Assembly: GCF_000260985.4 (NCBI RefSeq)
Contig: NC_017857.3
Location: 1,178,001-1,242,000, forward strand
Origin: Methylophaga nitratireducenticrescens
GTDB taxonomy: Bacteria; Pseudomonadota; Gammaproteobacteria; Nitrosococcales; Methylophagaceae
Length of the DNA stretch: 64,000 nt
Direction of reading: 5' to 3'
The position numbers were made by a program, and so were the translations under genes. The first letter of the stretch is position 1, and each line of letters starts with the position of its first letter. Positions 45,733 to 53,585 of this stretch are shown piece after piece. The notes under the pieces were generated by a model, which had not been told where the DNA came from, ran no database searches, and saw only the letters and a program-made list of their open reading frames with translations.

Positions 45733-46590
45733 CTAACCGTTCAGACGTTGCTGTATAAATCGCCGCATATTCCGGGTGCTGGTGCAGTTATCGCATTCAT
45801 CAAGTGTGGTTTGTATTGTTGATTGTGCTGAGAGGTAATCCTGTTTCAAATAAAGCAAGATAACGGTCATCAGTGTTTTATTCTGATAATTGGCCAGTAA
45901 ATCATCAACGACCAACCGCAGACCTGAATCAGCACTGAAATATCGCAGATCACTGGTATCGGCAATCAACGCCAGATTTAACGCCCAGAATGCTTTATCA
46001 GACTCACCTTGCAAAGCTGTTGCCAGAGCAAAACCAATTTTGGGCAAAGAAGCTTTGGGATCTTTTTGGGAGTGTGCTTTAAAAGCATTTATCGCTGTTG
46101 TCGACTCATAGCGTGATAACGCTTCCCAGCCATCAATATTGGAATAATTGGAAATAGACGAAGTGGATGGAGAAGCAGGCCGTGCTGCATTGGTTGTATA
46201 GCGTTTTACCGGCTCCGCATCTCGATAACCCTGAGAATAAATAACCGGTGCAATCAGGGTGATACTGTTACTTCGAAAACCATAATAGCCTGATCGATGA
46301 CGAGGCCGGGTAGTATCGTAATGTCAATAATACGGTTTATAACGAGGTTGTTTAAAGTGGTTCAGTCTGGGATCCAGTCCAAATGAACGGTGACCGGTGA
46401 TGCCGATTGATGGATGGCGGTAATGCCGGTTGCCAGAATAGCCATGGTGAGGTCAATTATGCAGATTCTGACCAAGTTGCACGTTCACCGACACATCGGC
46501 ATAACTGTTTTGACTGGGCACAAGCAGCATAAGCCCGCTAAGCAGGCTGGCGCTGAAAACGGAAACAAATAGGGTTTTACTGAATGACAT
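45733..46590 (-). pseudogene. Exported protein gene interrupted by two in-frame TGA codons
   Basis: The 286-codon frame from the ATG at 46590 to the TAG at 45733 is continuous except for TGA at 46455-46453 (codon 46) and TGA at 46326-46324 (codon 89). It begins with a good signal peptide (MSFSKTLFVSVFSASLLSGL, ending near SYADVSV), continues with His/Tyr/Arg-rich sequence on both sides of each TGA, and ends in helical repeats (GWEALSRYESTTAINAFKAH, KIGFALATALQGESDKAFWAL). Both TGAs lie in aromatic-rich surroundings where Trp (TGG) would fit. GAGG precedes the ATG. Most simply a decaying gene; readthrough cannot be excluded. Confidence 0.75.
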
Positions 46591-46739
46591 AGCCATTACC
46601 TCACAGTTGACTGGCTGATAATCATCAGACTGGTAACCGTGTTGATGGTTCGTTGCCCTGAATGTGAATTCAGGTAAAGCAATGTTTCAGCGAGCTTTTT
46701 GGTATCATGCGCGCTATCTTTTCTTCTTTAAAGTTCCTC

Positions 46740-48122
46740 ATGTCTGCTACTGATTTTTCATCGTTAAATTTACCTGCCGAGCAATTGGCTGTTCTTGATT
46801 CTCTTGGTTATAAGCAAATGACCGCTGTTCAGGCACAAAGCCTGCCGTTAATTCTGCAAGGCAAGGATTTGATTGCCCAGGCCAAAACCGGCAGTGGTAA
46901 AACCGCCGCCTTTGGTATTGGCTTATTACAAACTATTCAACCGGATTTCTTTGCTGTTCAGGCGCTGATTATTTGTCCTACTCGTGAATTAGCCGATCAG
47001 GTCGGTAAAGAGTTGCGCCGTTTGGGGCGTGGCATACCCAATCTGAAACTGGTGATGTTATGCGGCGGTAAACCGTTAGGACCACAAATTGCCTCATTGG
47101 AATATGGTGCACATATTGTGGTTGGTACACCTGGACGGATTCAGGATCATCTTAAAAAAGCCACCCTGAAACTCAATAAAGTCAAAACCGTGGTGCTGGA
47201 TGAAGCCGATCGCATGCTGGATATGGGCTTTGTTGATGCGATGCAGGAAATCATTGGTCAGACGCCAAGTTCCAGACAGACCTTGTTATTTTCAGCGACG
47301 TTTCCCGACAGCATCAAACAGATTAGTCGCAGCATACAACGCGATCCGGCACGGGTAACGGTTGAATCACAACATCAACAGGCTGTAATTGATCAGTTGT
47401 TTTATGAGATCAAAAAACATGAACGTAACAATGCCTTGTTAATGTTATTCCAGCACTATCAACCCAAAAACGCCATTGTGTTCTGCCACACCAAAATACA
47501 GTGCGATGAAGTCGCTGAGATGCTAAGAAATAAAAAAATCGATGCTCAGCCAATTCATGGTGATTTGGAACAGCGTGAACGAGATCAGGTGTTGGTGCGT
47601 TTTGCCAACCAGAGCTGCCCGGTTTTAGTTGCCACCGACGTGGCCGCACGCGGGCTGGATATCAAAGCAATTGAAATGGTGATCAATTATGAATTGCCCC
47701 GCGATCCCGAAGTATATATTCACCGCATTGGACGTACTGGTCGGGCGGGGGAGTCTGGTCTGGCAATGAGTCTGGTGGCTGAAGCTGAAGTACCACGCAT
47801 GCTAGCGATTGAGAAATATCAGAAAAAACCGTGTCGCTGTGATGTGCCGGCTTCATTGGATCGTGATGACAGTTATACGCTTGAAGCCGATATGGTAACT
47901 ATTCAGTTGGATGCGGGGCGTAAAAATAAACTCCGTCCTGGCGATATTCTGGGCGCTTTAACCGGTGATGCCGGGCTTGATGGCGCTGATATCGGCAAAA
48001 TTGATATTTTTGATATGTCGAGTTATGTCGCGGTGAGTAAATCTGCATTGCGACAGGCAATGAATTACTTGGCTGATGGCAAGGTTAAAGGTCGCGCTAT
48101 TCGCACCAGAAAAATTCGTTAA
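46740..48122 (+). CDS. dbpA: ATP-dependent RNA helicase DbpA
   Basis: Acts in 50S ribosome assembly, recruited by hairpin 92 of 23S rRNA. 460 residues with the Q motif MTAVQAQSLPLILQGKDLI, Walker A AKTGSGKTAAFG, VLDEADRMLDMGF, SATFP and HRIGRTGRAG; the C-terminal DbpA RNA-binding domain (about 385-458) has TIQLDAGRKNKLRPGDILGAL and IGKIDIFDMSSYVAVSK. The frame is open from 46707, but the ATG at 46740 gives the family start MSATDFSSLNLP. Confidence 0.95.
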   Translation: MSATDFSSLNLPAEQLAVLDSLGYKQMTAVQAQSLPLILQGKDLIAQAKTGSGKTAAFGIGLLQTIQPDFFAVQALIICPTRELADQVGKELRRLGRGIPNLKLVMLCGGKPLGPQIASLEYGAHIVVGTPGRIQDHLKKATLKLNKVKTVVLDEADRMLDMGFVDAMQEIIGQTPSSRQTLLFSATFPDSIKQISRSIQRDPARVTVESQHQQAVIDQLFYEIKKHERNNALLMLFQHYQPKNAIVFCHTKIQCDEVAEMLRNKKIDAQPIHGDLEQRERDQVLVRFANQSCPVLVATDVAARGLDIKAIEMVINYELPRDPEVYIHRIGRTGRAGESGLAMSLVAEAEVPRMLAIEKYQKKPCRCDVPASLDRDDSYTLEADMVTIQLDAGRKNKLRPGDILGALTGDAGLDGADIGKIDIFDMSSYVAVSKSALRQAMNYLADGKVKGRAIRTRKIR

Positions 48123-48189
48123 AACGCGTCATAATGATCCCAAATTATGGAAATAAGTTCTCTTTGCTTAAGTTTTTGCGAGTGCTGCC

Positions 48190-49128
48190 ATGACCGACTT
48201 GATCAATGATGTTTCAACTGAAAACGATGTTTATAAAACCCTGCTGGAATCGACGAAAGCCATTCCCTGGAAAATAGACTGGGCCACCCTGCAATTTGTA
48301 TATATAGGCCCTCAAATTGAAGCGTTGTTAGGTTGGGAACCATCAAGTTGGAAGTCTGTTGAGGATTGGGCAGCACGGATGCATGCAGATGATCGGCAAT
48401 GGGTGGTGGATTTTTGTGTTTCCCAATCTAAGTCAGGAATCGATCATGAAGCGGATTATCGCGCACTGACAAAAGAGGGTAACTATGTCTGGATCCGTGA
48501 TGTCGTGCATGTGGTCCGCAAAGAAAGTGGTGAGGTCGACTCCTTAGTTGGTTTTATGTTTGATATCAGCGAGCGCAAAAAAACCGAGCAGGAACTGATA
48601 AAGCTGCAAAAAGAACTGGAAGAGCTTTCCTTTAAAGATGGGCTGACCGGTGTGGCCAACCGCCGGATGTTTGATGCTGTTATTGAAACGGAATGGCTTA
48701 AAGCCCGACAAAATAAACAGCCATTGTCGTTGATCATTATTGATATTGACTTTTTCAAAGAATATAACGATTTTTACGGGCATTTACAGGGTGATGACTG
48801 TCTGAAGCAGGTGGCAACAACCTTAAATAATATCGCCACCCGATCAAGAGATTTCTTCGGCAGATTTGGTGGTGAAGAATTTGTAATGTTATTACCTGAA
48901 ACGGATGAAAACGCTGCCTGGGCGTTGGCAGAACGTTGCCGACAATCTTTGTTTAAAAAACAGATTCCGCATGAAAATTCAAAAGTCAGTCAATTGCTCA
49001 CCATCAGCCTTGGAGTCAGCACAATGATTCCATCGCAAGATGATGAGCATAATGAATTAATCAGCAGAGCAGACAAACAGCTTTATCAAGCCAAGCAGAA
49101 AGGGCGTAACTGCATTCAATCGGCTTAA
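48190..49128 (+). CDS. PAS-GGDEF diguanylate cyclase
   Basis: 312 residues, soluble. A PAS_3-type sensor domain (about 20-130: FVYIGPQIEALLGWEPSSW, EADYRALTKEGNYVWIRDVV, GFMFDISERKKTEQEL) is joined by a short coiled coil to a GGDEF domain (about 150-312). The active site is FGRFGGEEFVML near residue 226 with an RSRD inhibitory site before it, so synthesis of c-di-GMP with product feedback is expected. The PAS ligand is unknown. It begins 67 bases after dbpA and its stop overlaps the convergent dioxygenase gene by 4 bases. Confidence 0.93.
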   Translation: MTDLINDVSTENDVYKTLLESTKAIPWKIDWATLQFVYIGPQIEALLGWEPSSWKSVEDWAARMHADDRQWVVDFCVSQSKSGIDHEADYRALTKEGNYVWIRDVVHVVRKESGEVDSLVGFMFDISERKKTEQELIKLQKELEELSFKDGLTGVANRRMFDAVIETEWLKARQNKQPLSLIIIDIDFFKEYNDFYGHLQGDDCLKQVATTLNNIATRSRDFFGRFGGEEFVMLLPETDENAAWALAERCRQSLFKKQIPHENSKVSQLLTISLGVSTMIPSQDDEHNELISRADKQLYQAKQKGRNCIQSA

Positions 49129-49823
49129 ACTAGATTACCGCATGCGCGATTAGCCGGTACGGCAACATCCATCATTTTAGGATTGGGCAAGTTCAGATTG
49201 TCCATAATGTTCTTATATTCAATAACATCCTTCACTTGCAAGCGAGGATTATGATCGCGTTCTTCACCAATCGTGCTGACCATCCACCCCTTATAATCAT
49301 GTGCCGGATAGACCCAGGTGTCTTCTGGAAAATTCAATAACTTGTCGAACAGGCTGCTGTATTGGTCGATGGCACTGCCATTTTGAAAATCAGTACGACC
49401 TGTACCGCGAATCAATAAGGTGTCGCCAGTGAACAAATAGGGTTGTCCTTCATGCTCCAACAGAAAGCTGTATGAGTCATCGGTATGTCCTGGAGTATGT
49501 AAGGCAGTGAGCTTGATATTGCCGACCACAATTTTACTTCCATCATGGAAACTATCATTGGCACAGGAAGCGTTTGCTTGTTGTCCCATGTAAGTTTCAC
49601 ACCCTGTGAGTTCTCGCAGCTTGCCAAGTGCCGTAATGTGATCAGCATGGGTATGGGTATCCATTGCTACTTTCAGTGTTAAACCAAGTTCGTTTAATAA
49701 ACGAATATAGCCTTCCGTTTCGTCAATCACCGGATCAATTAATAACGCTTGTTTACTATCTGTATCGGCAATCAAATAACTGTAGGTAGATGAATTTTTT
49801 TCAAATAATTGTCTGAATAACAT
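49125..49823 (-). CDS. Persulfide dioxygenase (ETHE1/Blh-like MBL-fold enzyme)
   Basis: Oxidises glutathione persulfide to sulfite. 232 residues with MDTHTHADHITALGKLRELTG, LHTPGHTDDSYSFLL and FTGDTLLIRGTGRTDFQNG, the metal site and the signature of the ETHE1 subgroup rather than glyoxalase II, plus VYPAHDYKGWMVSTIGEE. It is the last gene of the BigR operon, 11 bases after the TauE-type exporter. Confidence 0.92.
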   Translation of the reverse strand: MLFRQLFEKNSSTYSYLIADTDSKQALLIDPVIDETEGYIRLLNELGLTLKVAMDTHTHADHITALGKLRELTGCETYMGQQANASCANDSFHDGSKIVVGNIKLTALHTPGHTDDSYSFLLEHEGQPYLFTGDTLLIRGTGRTDFQNGSAIDQYSSLFDKLLNFPEDTWVYPAHDYKGWMVSTIGEERDHNPRLQVKDVIEYKNIMDNLNLPNPKMMDVAVPANRACGNLV

Positions 49824-49834
49824 AGTGATTCTTC

Positions 49835-50659
49835 CTATTTTGTTTGCAGATAAAACAGTGTTATTGCCACCAGAAAAAGACCAATGGAAAAGACTTTCTG
49901 CAGATGCGCATTGGCAATTCTGTGACTGATCAGTTGTCCTGCATACATCCCTGTCAGTCCTCCGGCAATGAGCCAGGCCAATGACATAAAAGGTAAATAA
50001 TTGATTTCACCGAATGTGAGATGTGAAATAAAGCCGATACTGCTAATCAGCGTGATAACCACTAAAGACGTACTGACAGCCTGTACCATGCTGACCTGGC
50101 TCAGTAACAGCAGTAGGGGAATGATTAAAAAACCGCCGCCCACGCCGAATAATCCGGATAATATGCCGACCAAAAATCCACCCAGCAATAACCCCCCCAT
50201 GCATCTTGGACGCAGCTGAAATTCACCGTTGGGACTGAATTTACACAGAACACCCTTTGCATTATCCAGCGATAAATGACTGCTTCGCACCACCTTGCTG
50301 GCTTCCGGCATCGTTGTGGCTGTTAACCACATACGAAGAGCGATGATGACTGCCAGCAGGCTAAACCCTGTCACCAGCATCATTTCACTTAACCTTGAGG
50401 CGAATATTTGGCCTAATGGCGCACCTAACATTCCGCTACCGGCTAATAACGCTGCAGGTTTCCACAAAATAGTGTGATTATTGAAATTTCGGGCACTGCC
50501 ATACAAAGTAATCGCGGCGACTGCGGCTAACGATAAAGTCACAGCTTGATGAATTGAAACACCACCCAGCATTATCAGTAATGGCACCGCAAACACCGAG
50601 CCACCGGCTCCAGTAAGGCCAAGCAGCAGGCCAATTACAATGCCAATTAGTAGCAACAT
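49835..50659 (-). CDS. TauE/SafE-family sulfur-compound exporter
   Basis: 274 residues with about eight membrane segments. The two halves each begin with the family motif: IGLLLGLTGAGGSVFAVPLLIMLGG near residue 10 and FLVGILSGLFGVGGGFLIIPLL near 160. Members export sulfite, sulfoacetate or related anions. Set between a rhodanese and a persulfide dioxygenase, it most likely removes sulfite or thiosulfate formed during sulfide detoxification. It follows the rhodanese gene by 5 bases. Confidence 0.9.
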   Translation of the reverse strand: MLLLIGIVIGLLLGLTGAGGSVFAVPLLIMLGGVSIHQAVTLSLAAVAAITLYGSARNFNNHTILWKPAALLAGSGMLGAPLGQIFASRLSEMMLVTGFSLLAVIIALRMWLTATTMPEASKVVRSSHLSLDNAKGVLCKFSPNGEFQLRPRCMGGLLLGGFLVGILSGLFGVGGGFLIIPLLLLLSQVSMVQAVSTSLVVITLISSIGFISHLTFGEINYLPFMSLAWLIAGGLTGMYAGQLISHRIANAHLQKVFSIGLFLVAITLFYLQTK

Positions 50660-50664
50660 CGAGG

Positions 50665-51192
50665 TTATTTATTCCATGGCATTTTTGCGAGGATCAGACC
50701 CATCGCACAGCTATCGGTGATCCCTGAAAACATCAGTCCTGCGCCGACAAAACCTGATAAGGCAAACCAGGCTGAATGTACAAATAAACCAGCAAGCACG
50801 CCGGACAACACCAAAGTACCTGCAGCAATACGCACTTGGCGTTCGATAGAAACCGTTTTACCTTGTGTCACTACCCAGTTTGGATTCATCTTCTCAATGG
50901 CCTGGATTCCACCTTCGATAACCACTATCGAGGATGGGATTTGTCCCTCTAATTGTTTGGCAGCCATTTCTGCGCGTCGCCCCGAGTGGCACAATAAGAA
51001 AATTTTTTCTGGTTTTTGTTCATTTATGGCTTGTTGCAGAGTATTAACCGAAAATGTTTGTAATGGTATATGAACGGCACTAGGCAAAAATTTTGCCTTA
51101 ACTTCGGCCGTTGTCCTGACATCGACAATACATACGTCGGCAGGCGTATGGTTTAAAAACACCTGGTCAGGCTTTTCAATAGAATAATTCAT
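50665..51192 (-). CDS. Membrane-anchored rhodanese (YgaP-like)
   Basis: 175 residues: a rhodanese domain (about 1-105) with DVRTTAEVKAKFLPSAVHIP and the active-site loop LLCHSGRRAEMAA, then SIERQVRIAAGTLVLSG and two membrane segments of the DUF2892 type. This is the plan of E. coli YgaP, which handles sulfane sulfur at the membrane. The ATG at 51192 overlaps the regulator stop by 4 bases; the open frame to 51207 is not required. Confidence 0.9.
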   Translation of the reverse strand: MNYSIEKPDQVFLNHTPADVCIVDVRTTAEVKAKFLPSAVHIPLQTFSVNTLQQAINEQKPEKIFLLCHSGRRAEMAAKQLEGQIPSSIVVIEGGIQAIEKMNPNWVVTQGKTVSIERQVRIAAGTLVLSGVLAGLFVHSAWFALSGFVGAGLMFSGITDSCAMGLILAKMPWNK

Positions 51193-51539
51193 AATTTTTC
51201 TCCGCATTGAGTTGTTTGATATTCAGGACAATAAAGTGATTGCAGTACAGCAATGATACGAATCGCGGCATCACCTTTAAGGCGATAAAAGACGGTTTGT
51301 GAAGCTTTTCGCGTTTCGACTAATTCGGCATGACGCAGGCTGGCAAGGTGTTGTGATAAGGCTGACTGGCTAAGCGGTATCAGATGATTGAGTTCACTGA
51401 CAGCCAACTCTTGATTGCCCAAAGCACATAAAATCATTAAGCGGTGTTCATTACTCATTTGCTTGAGTAAATCAGCGGCTGCTTTGGCATGAGTTTGCAT
51501 TTCGTTCAAGTCAGAAAAAGACGGAGATGGCTTGCTCAT
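51189..51539 (-). CDS. bigR: BigR/SqrR/YgaV-type persulfide-responsive repressor
   Basis: 116-residue ArsR-fold protein: MSNEHRLMILCALGNQELAVSELN, recognition helix LSQSALSQHLASLRHAELV and TVFYRLKGDAAIRIIAVLQSLYCPE. The two cysteines in RLMILC and LYCPE occupy the places that form a polysulfide bridge in BigR and SqrR, releasing DNA when reactive sulfur rises. It is first in the operon bigR, rhodanese, TauE, persulfide dioxygenase, with tandem palindromes upstream. Confidence 0.9.
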   Translation of the reverse strand: MSKPSPSFSDLNEMQTHAKAAADLLKQMSNEHRLMILCALGNQELAVSELNHLIPLSQSALSQHLASLRHAELVETRKASQTVFYRLKGDAAIRIIAVLQSLYCPEYQTTQCGEKL

Positions 51540-51579
51540 GGACAGTCCTTACAAAAATACGTCCACAAACAATATCAGC

Positions 51580-51610
51580 ATTTACTAAATTAGTAAATTC
51601 TAAATTAGAA
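51580..51610. promoter_or_regulatory. Tandem palindromic operators of the BigR operon
   Basis: Two dyads centred on CTAA-A-TTAG: ATTTACTAAATTAGTAAAT (51580-51598, perfect 9+1+9) and TTCTAAATTAGAA (51598-51610, perfect 6+1+6). They lie 40-70 bases before the repressor start, where the promoter must be. AT-rich dyads of this kind are known for the BigR family; the exact match to a described site was not checked. Confidence 0.65.
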
Positions 51611-51651
51611 AATGCTGTTTAATAAGCAAAGAGCAGATTATTTGGGATTTA

Positions 51652-51692
51652 ATAAGAAAAAGCTGGCGAGTACCCAAGCAGCTCGCCAGCTG
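51652..51692 (-). terminator. Rho-independent terminator after ybaK
   Basis: AGCTGGCGAG and CTCGCCAGCT form a 10-base stem with a 10-base loop; on the minus strand TTTTTCTTATT follows. It lies just beyond the YbaK-like gene. Confidence 0.85.
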
Positions 51693-51704
51693 AAAAGCGT
51701 TAAT

Positions 51705-52199
51705 TTATAGTTTGACGAATTCGCCGACCGGCACGTCCGACATAACTTTTTGTAGATTATTGGCGCTCAATGCCAGCGCATAACCTAAAACGCCACTGCC
51801 TATAATCACCTGATCAAATTGAAATGCGCTGTTATCGGCCAATACCGTAACTGTTTCAGGCAAAGCGATGGGAGGCACTGCACCAACGACATAGCCTGTT
51901 GCTTCTGAGACTTCATCAAACTCGGCCATGCGTAGTTTTTTCTCACCAAGCTGTTTGCGAAGCGCTGCCCAATCTGCTCGTCCGCCGCCGGCTACGGCTA
52001 ACAGCACAAATTTATCCGAGCCAGTCTTAAATAATAAGCTGCGCACCACAGAGTTGGGATCTCGTCCCTGACCACTGAGTAATTCTTCCAGATTGCGGAT
52101 AGGTTTTTTATCCTCACTGAGCGGAATTTCAATCACGTCATAATGAATGGCGTTGTTTGCCAATAACTCAGTGACCGGAGAGCTGATAGTCTGGCTCAT
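51705..52199 (-). CDS. YbaK/EbsC-family aminoacyl-tRNA deacylase
   Basis: 164 residues forming one YbaK/ProRS-editing domain: SVVRSLLFKTGSDKFVLLAVAGGGRADWAAL, AEFDEVSEATGYVVGAVPPIALP and a glycine-rich IIGSGVLGYALALS. The family clears mischarged tRNAs, such as Cys-tRNA(Pro) or Ala-tRNA(Pro). The catalytic lysine equivalent is in LLFKTG. Which tRNA is served cannot be told. It is followed by a strong terminator; 58 bases separate it from the upstream Mn exporter gene in the same direction. Confidence 0.87.
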   Translation of the reverse strand: MSQTISSPVTELLANNAIHYDVIEIPLSEDKKPIRNLEELLSGQGRDPNSVVRSLLFKTGSDKFVLLAVAGGGRADWAALRKQLGEKKLRMAEFDEVSEATGYVVGAVPPIALPETVTVLADNSAFQFDQVIIGSGVLGYALALSANNLQKVMSDVPVGEFVKL

Positions 52200-52256
52200 G
52201 GATTCTCCATAGATGGTGTTAAAAGTAGCTACTTTATGAATTAATCACTCAAACTG

Positions 52257-52811
52257 TCAAAGCAACAATGTCATTATCCCCAGCAACATAAACACAATTG
52301 ACGCCGTATAACGTGCAGCATTCAATGGTAGTTTCTGCATCAAGCGATGTCCGAAAAGAACGATTGGAACGTTAGCCAACATCATGCCAGTAGTGGTACC
52401 GAGGGTTACCAGCAGGAGTTGCTGATATTGTGCTGCAAGAATGACTGTTGCGATTTGGGTTTTGTCACCGATTTCAGCCAGAAAAAATAATACCACCGTT
52501 GAAATAAAAGCCCCATAACGATTGAGATTTGAAGAAGCATCATCTTCTTTATCGGGAATTAATATCCATAAGGCGACGGCAATAAAACTGATACCAATCA
52601 GTAACCGGCCCGTTTGCGGGGAGATAAATTCAGTGACCCACACCCCCAGCCAGGCAGATAGGCCATGGTTAAGCAGGGTAGCGACTAAAATACCAAAAAT
52701 AATGGGAATGGGAGAACGGAAACGGGCTGCGAGAAATAACGAAAGAAGTTGGGTTTTATCGCCGATCTCCGCCAATGCGACGGTTGAAGTTGAAACCAGA
52801 AAAGCTTCCAT
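52257..52811 (-). CDS. UPF0016/GDT1-family manganese exporter (MneA-like)
   Basis: 184 residues and six membrane segments in two repeats. Each carries the cation-site signature: AEIGDKTQLLSLFLAARF near residue 14 and AEIGDKTQIATVILAAQY near 112. UPF0016 proteins (TMEM165 in humans, Gdt1 in yeast, MneA in Vibrio) move Mn2+ or Ca2+ against protons. The long leader upstream has the features of a yybP-ykoY riboswitch, which senses manganese, and this strongly supports Mn export. Confidence 0.93.
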   Translation of the reverse strand: MEAFLVSTSTVALAEIGDKTQLLSLFLAARFRSPIPIIFGILVATLLNHGLSAWLGVWVTEFISPQTGRLLIGISFIAVALWILIPDKEDDASSNLNRYGAFISTVVLFFLAEIGDKTQIATVILAAQYQQLLLVTLGTTTGMMLANVPIVLFGHRLMQKLPLNAARYTASIVFMLLGIMTLLL

Positions 52812-52832
52812 GATTTAGTTACTCAGGCGGGA

Positions 52833-52884
52833 TAAAAAACCAAAGGCAAATAGCAGCTACCCGCCTATGGAGCTGTTATTTGCC
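52833..52884 (-). terminator. Attenuator hairpin between riboswitch and UPF0016 gene
   Basis: On the minus strand GGCAAATAACAGCT and AGCTGCTATTTGCC form a 14-base stem with one mismatch, followed by TTTGGTTTTTT, only about 20 bases before the ATG. The left arm begins right after the last conserved riboswitch stretch (CCTGAG), so Mn binding can decide whether it forms. Confidence 0.85.
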
Positions 52885-53029
52885 TCAGGTCTTGCCAATG
52901 CCACTCGTCAGAATGACACGAATCTGCCATGTGTCTTGAGGACACAAGTATGTTGACAGATTCACGCACTAGGACCTGTTTATTCTTAGAAATAAACAGG
53001 CCTTAAGATGGGTAGACTACTCCCCTAAG
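52884..53029 (-). promoter_or_regulatory. yybP-ykoY manganese riboswitch
   Basis: Leader RNA read on the minus strand. The 5' part has GGGGAGTAG (53025-53017), the hallmark first-loop motif; the second conserved loop is GTCAACATACTTG near 52955. Ends pair as P1: CTTAGG (53029-53024) with CCTGAG (52889-52884). An intrinsic terminator follows at once. These motifs in this order, ahead of a UPF0016 gene, define the class. A variable stem between the two loops is filled by dispersed repeat copy D. Confidence 0.88.
52971..53004. repeat. Dispersed repeat, copy D, inside the Mn riboswitch
   Basis: CCTGTTTATT and AATAAACAGG form a perfect 10-base stem with a short CTTAGA loop, extended by imperfect pairs outside. 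The right arm GAAATAAACAGGCCTT resembles that of copies A-C. It sits between the two conserved riboswitch loops and would extend a helix without touching them. Confidence 0.7.
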
Positions 53030-53038
53030 ACAGTGGGC

Positions 53039-53067
53039 ATTATAAGCACCTCTGCCAGGCACTGCAA
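53039..53067 (-). promoter_or_regulatory. Sigma70 promoter of the riboswitch and UPF0016 gene
   Basis: On the minus strand TTGCAG (53067-53062) and TATAAT (53044-53039) are separated by exactly 17 bases. Transcription would start about 7 bases on, directly ahead of the riboswitch P1 stem. Confidence 0.8.
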
Positions 53068-53075
53068 TGAAAGGT

Positions 53076-53585
53076 TTAGACTCTGAGTTGCCAGGTAGGC
53101 TGATTGTTGTCATCAATAATCTGATGCTTGATTAACCATTGCTGTGCATCTTCCGCATCCTGTTCAAACCAGGCTTTGGCACTGCCGAGGCGGAAACTGT
53201 AGCCCCAGCTGTCCATATCCAGCATCATGCGTTGTTTACCCATTTCAGGCAGAAAATCACTGAGCAGGATCTGCAGATAACATACGCCATTTTCTTCATC
53301 ATAATCACCAGCGGCATCGGTATTTAACGTTATGCGACGTTGATTATCCATACAGATATAATGGCCAGCTTCATGTAACGCCGAATGCACTGGTGTATCA
53401 AGCCGCAGCAATAATTGATTGCCTAGCAGACCGGCTTCACGTTCGCCAAAAAAACTACCGGGAATAGTCTCATTTTCTTCAACCTGTCTGATTTCAATCC
53501 CGTAAGGTTTAAGCAGTTTTTGCAGTTGTTGTTGATAGAACGCTGTGCAGTTCACTACGTTTTGTGGATCAGACACGTCTGGCAT
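53076..53585 (-). CDS. Conserved protein with HExxH motif
   Basis: 169 residues, not assigned to a named family. The centre contains HSALHEAGHYICMD, an HExxH zinc-peptidase motif (near residue 94), and downstream GDYDEENGVCYLQILLSDFLPEM holds acidic residues that could give the third ligand. No signal peptide or membrane segment. TTG, GTG and ATG starts are stacked (53591, 53588, 53585); the ATG is chosen and overlaps the tcdA stop by 17 bases, so translation is coupled. Protease activity is not shown; a structural or binding role is possible. Confidence 0.7.
   Translation of the reverse strand: MPDVSDPQNVVNCTAFYQQQLQKLLKPYGIEIRQVEENETIPGSFFGEREAGLLGNQLLLRLDTPVHSALHEAGHYICMDNQRRITLNTDAAGDYDEENGVCYLQILLSDFLPEMGKQRMMLDMDSWGYSFRLGSAKAWFEQDAEDAQQWLIKHQIIDDNNQPTWQLRV

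Noticed and set aside
46324-46455. Selenoprotein interpretation of the two in-frame TGA codons
   Set aside because: No convincing SECIS-like stem-loop follows either TGA, and Trp fits the local sequence better. Kept only as a remote option.
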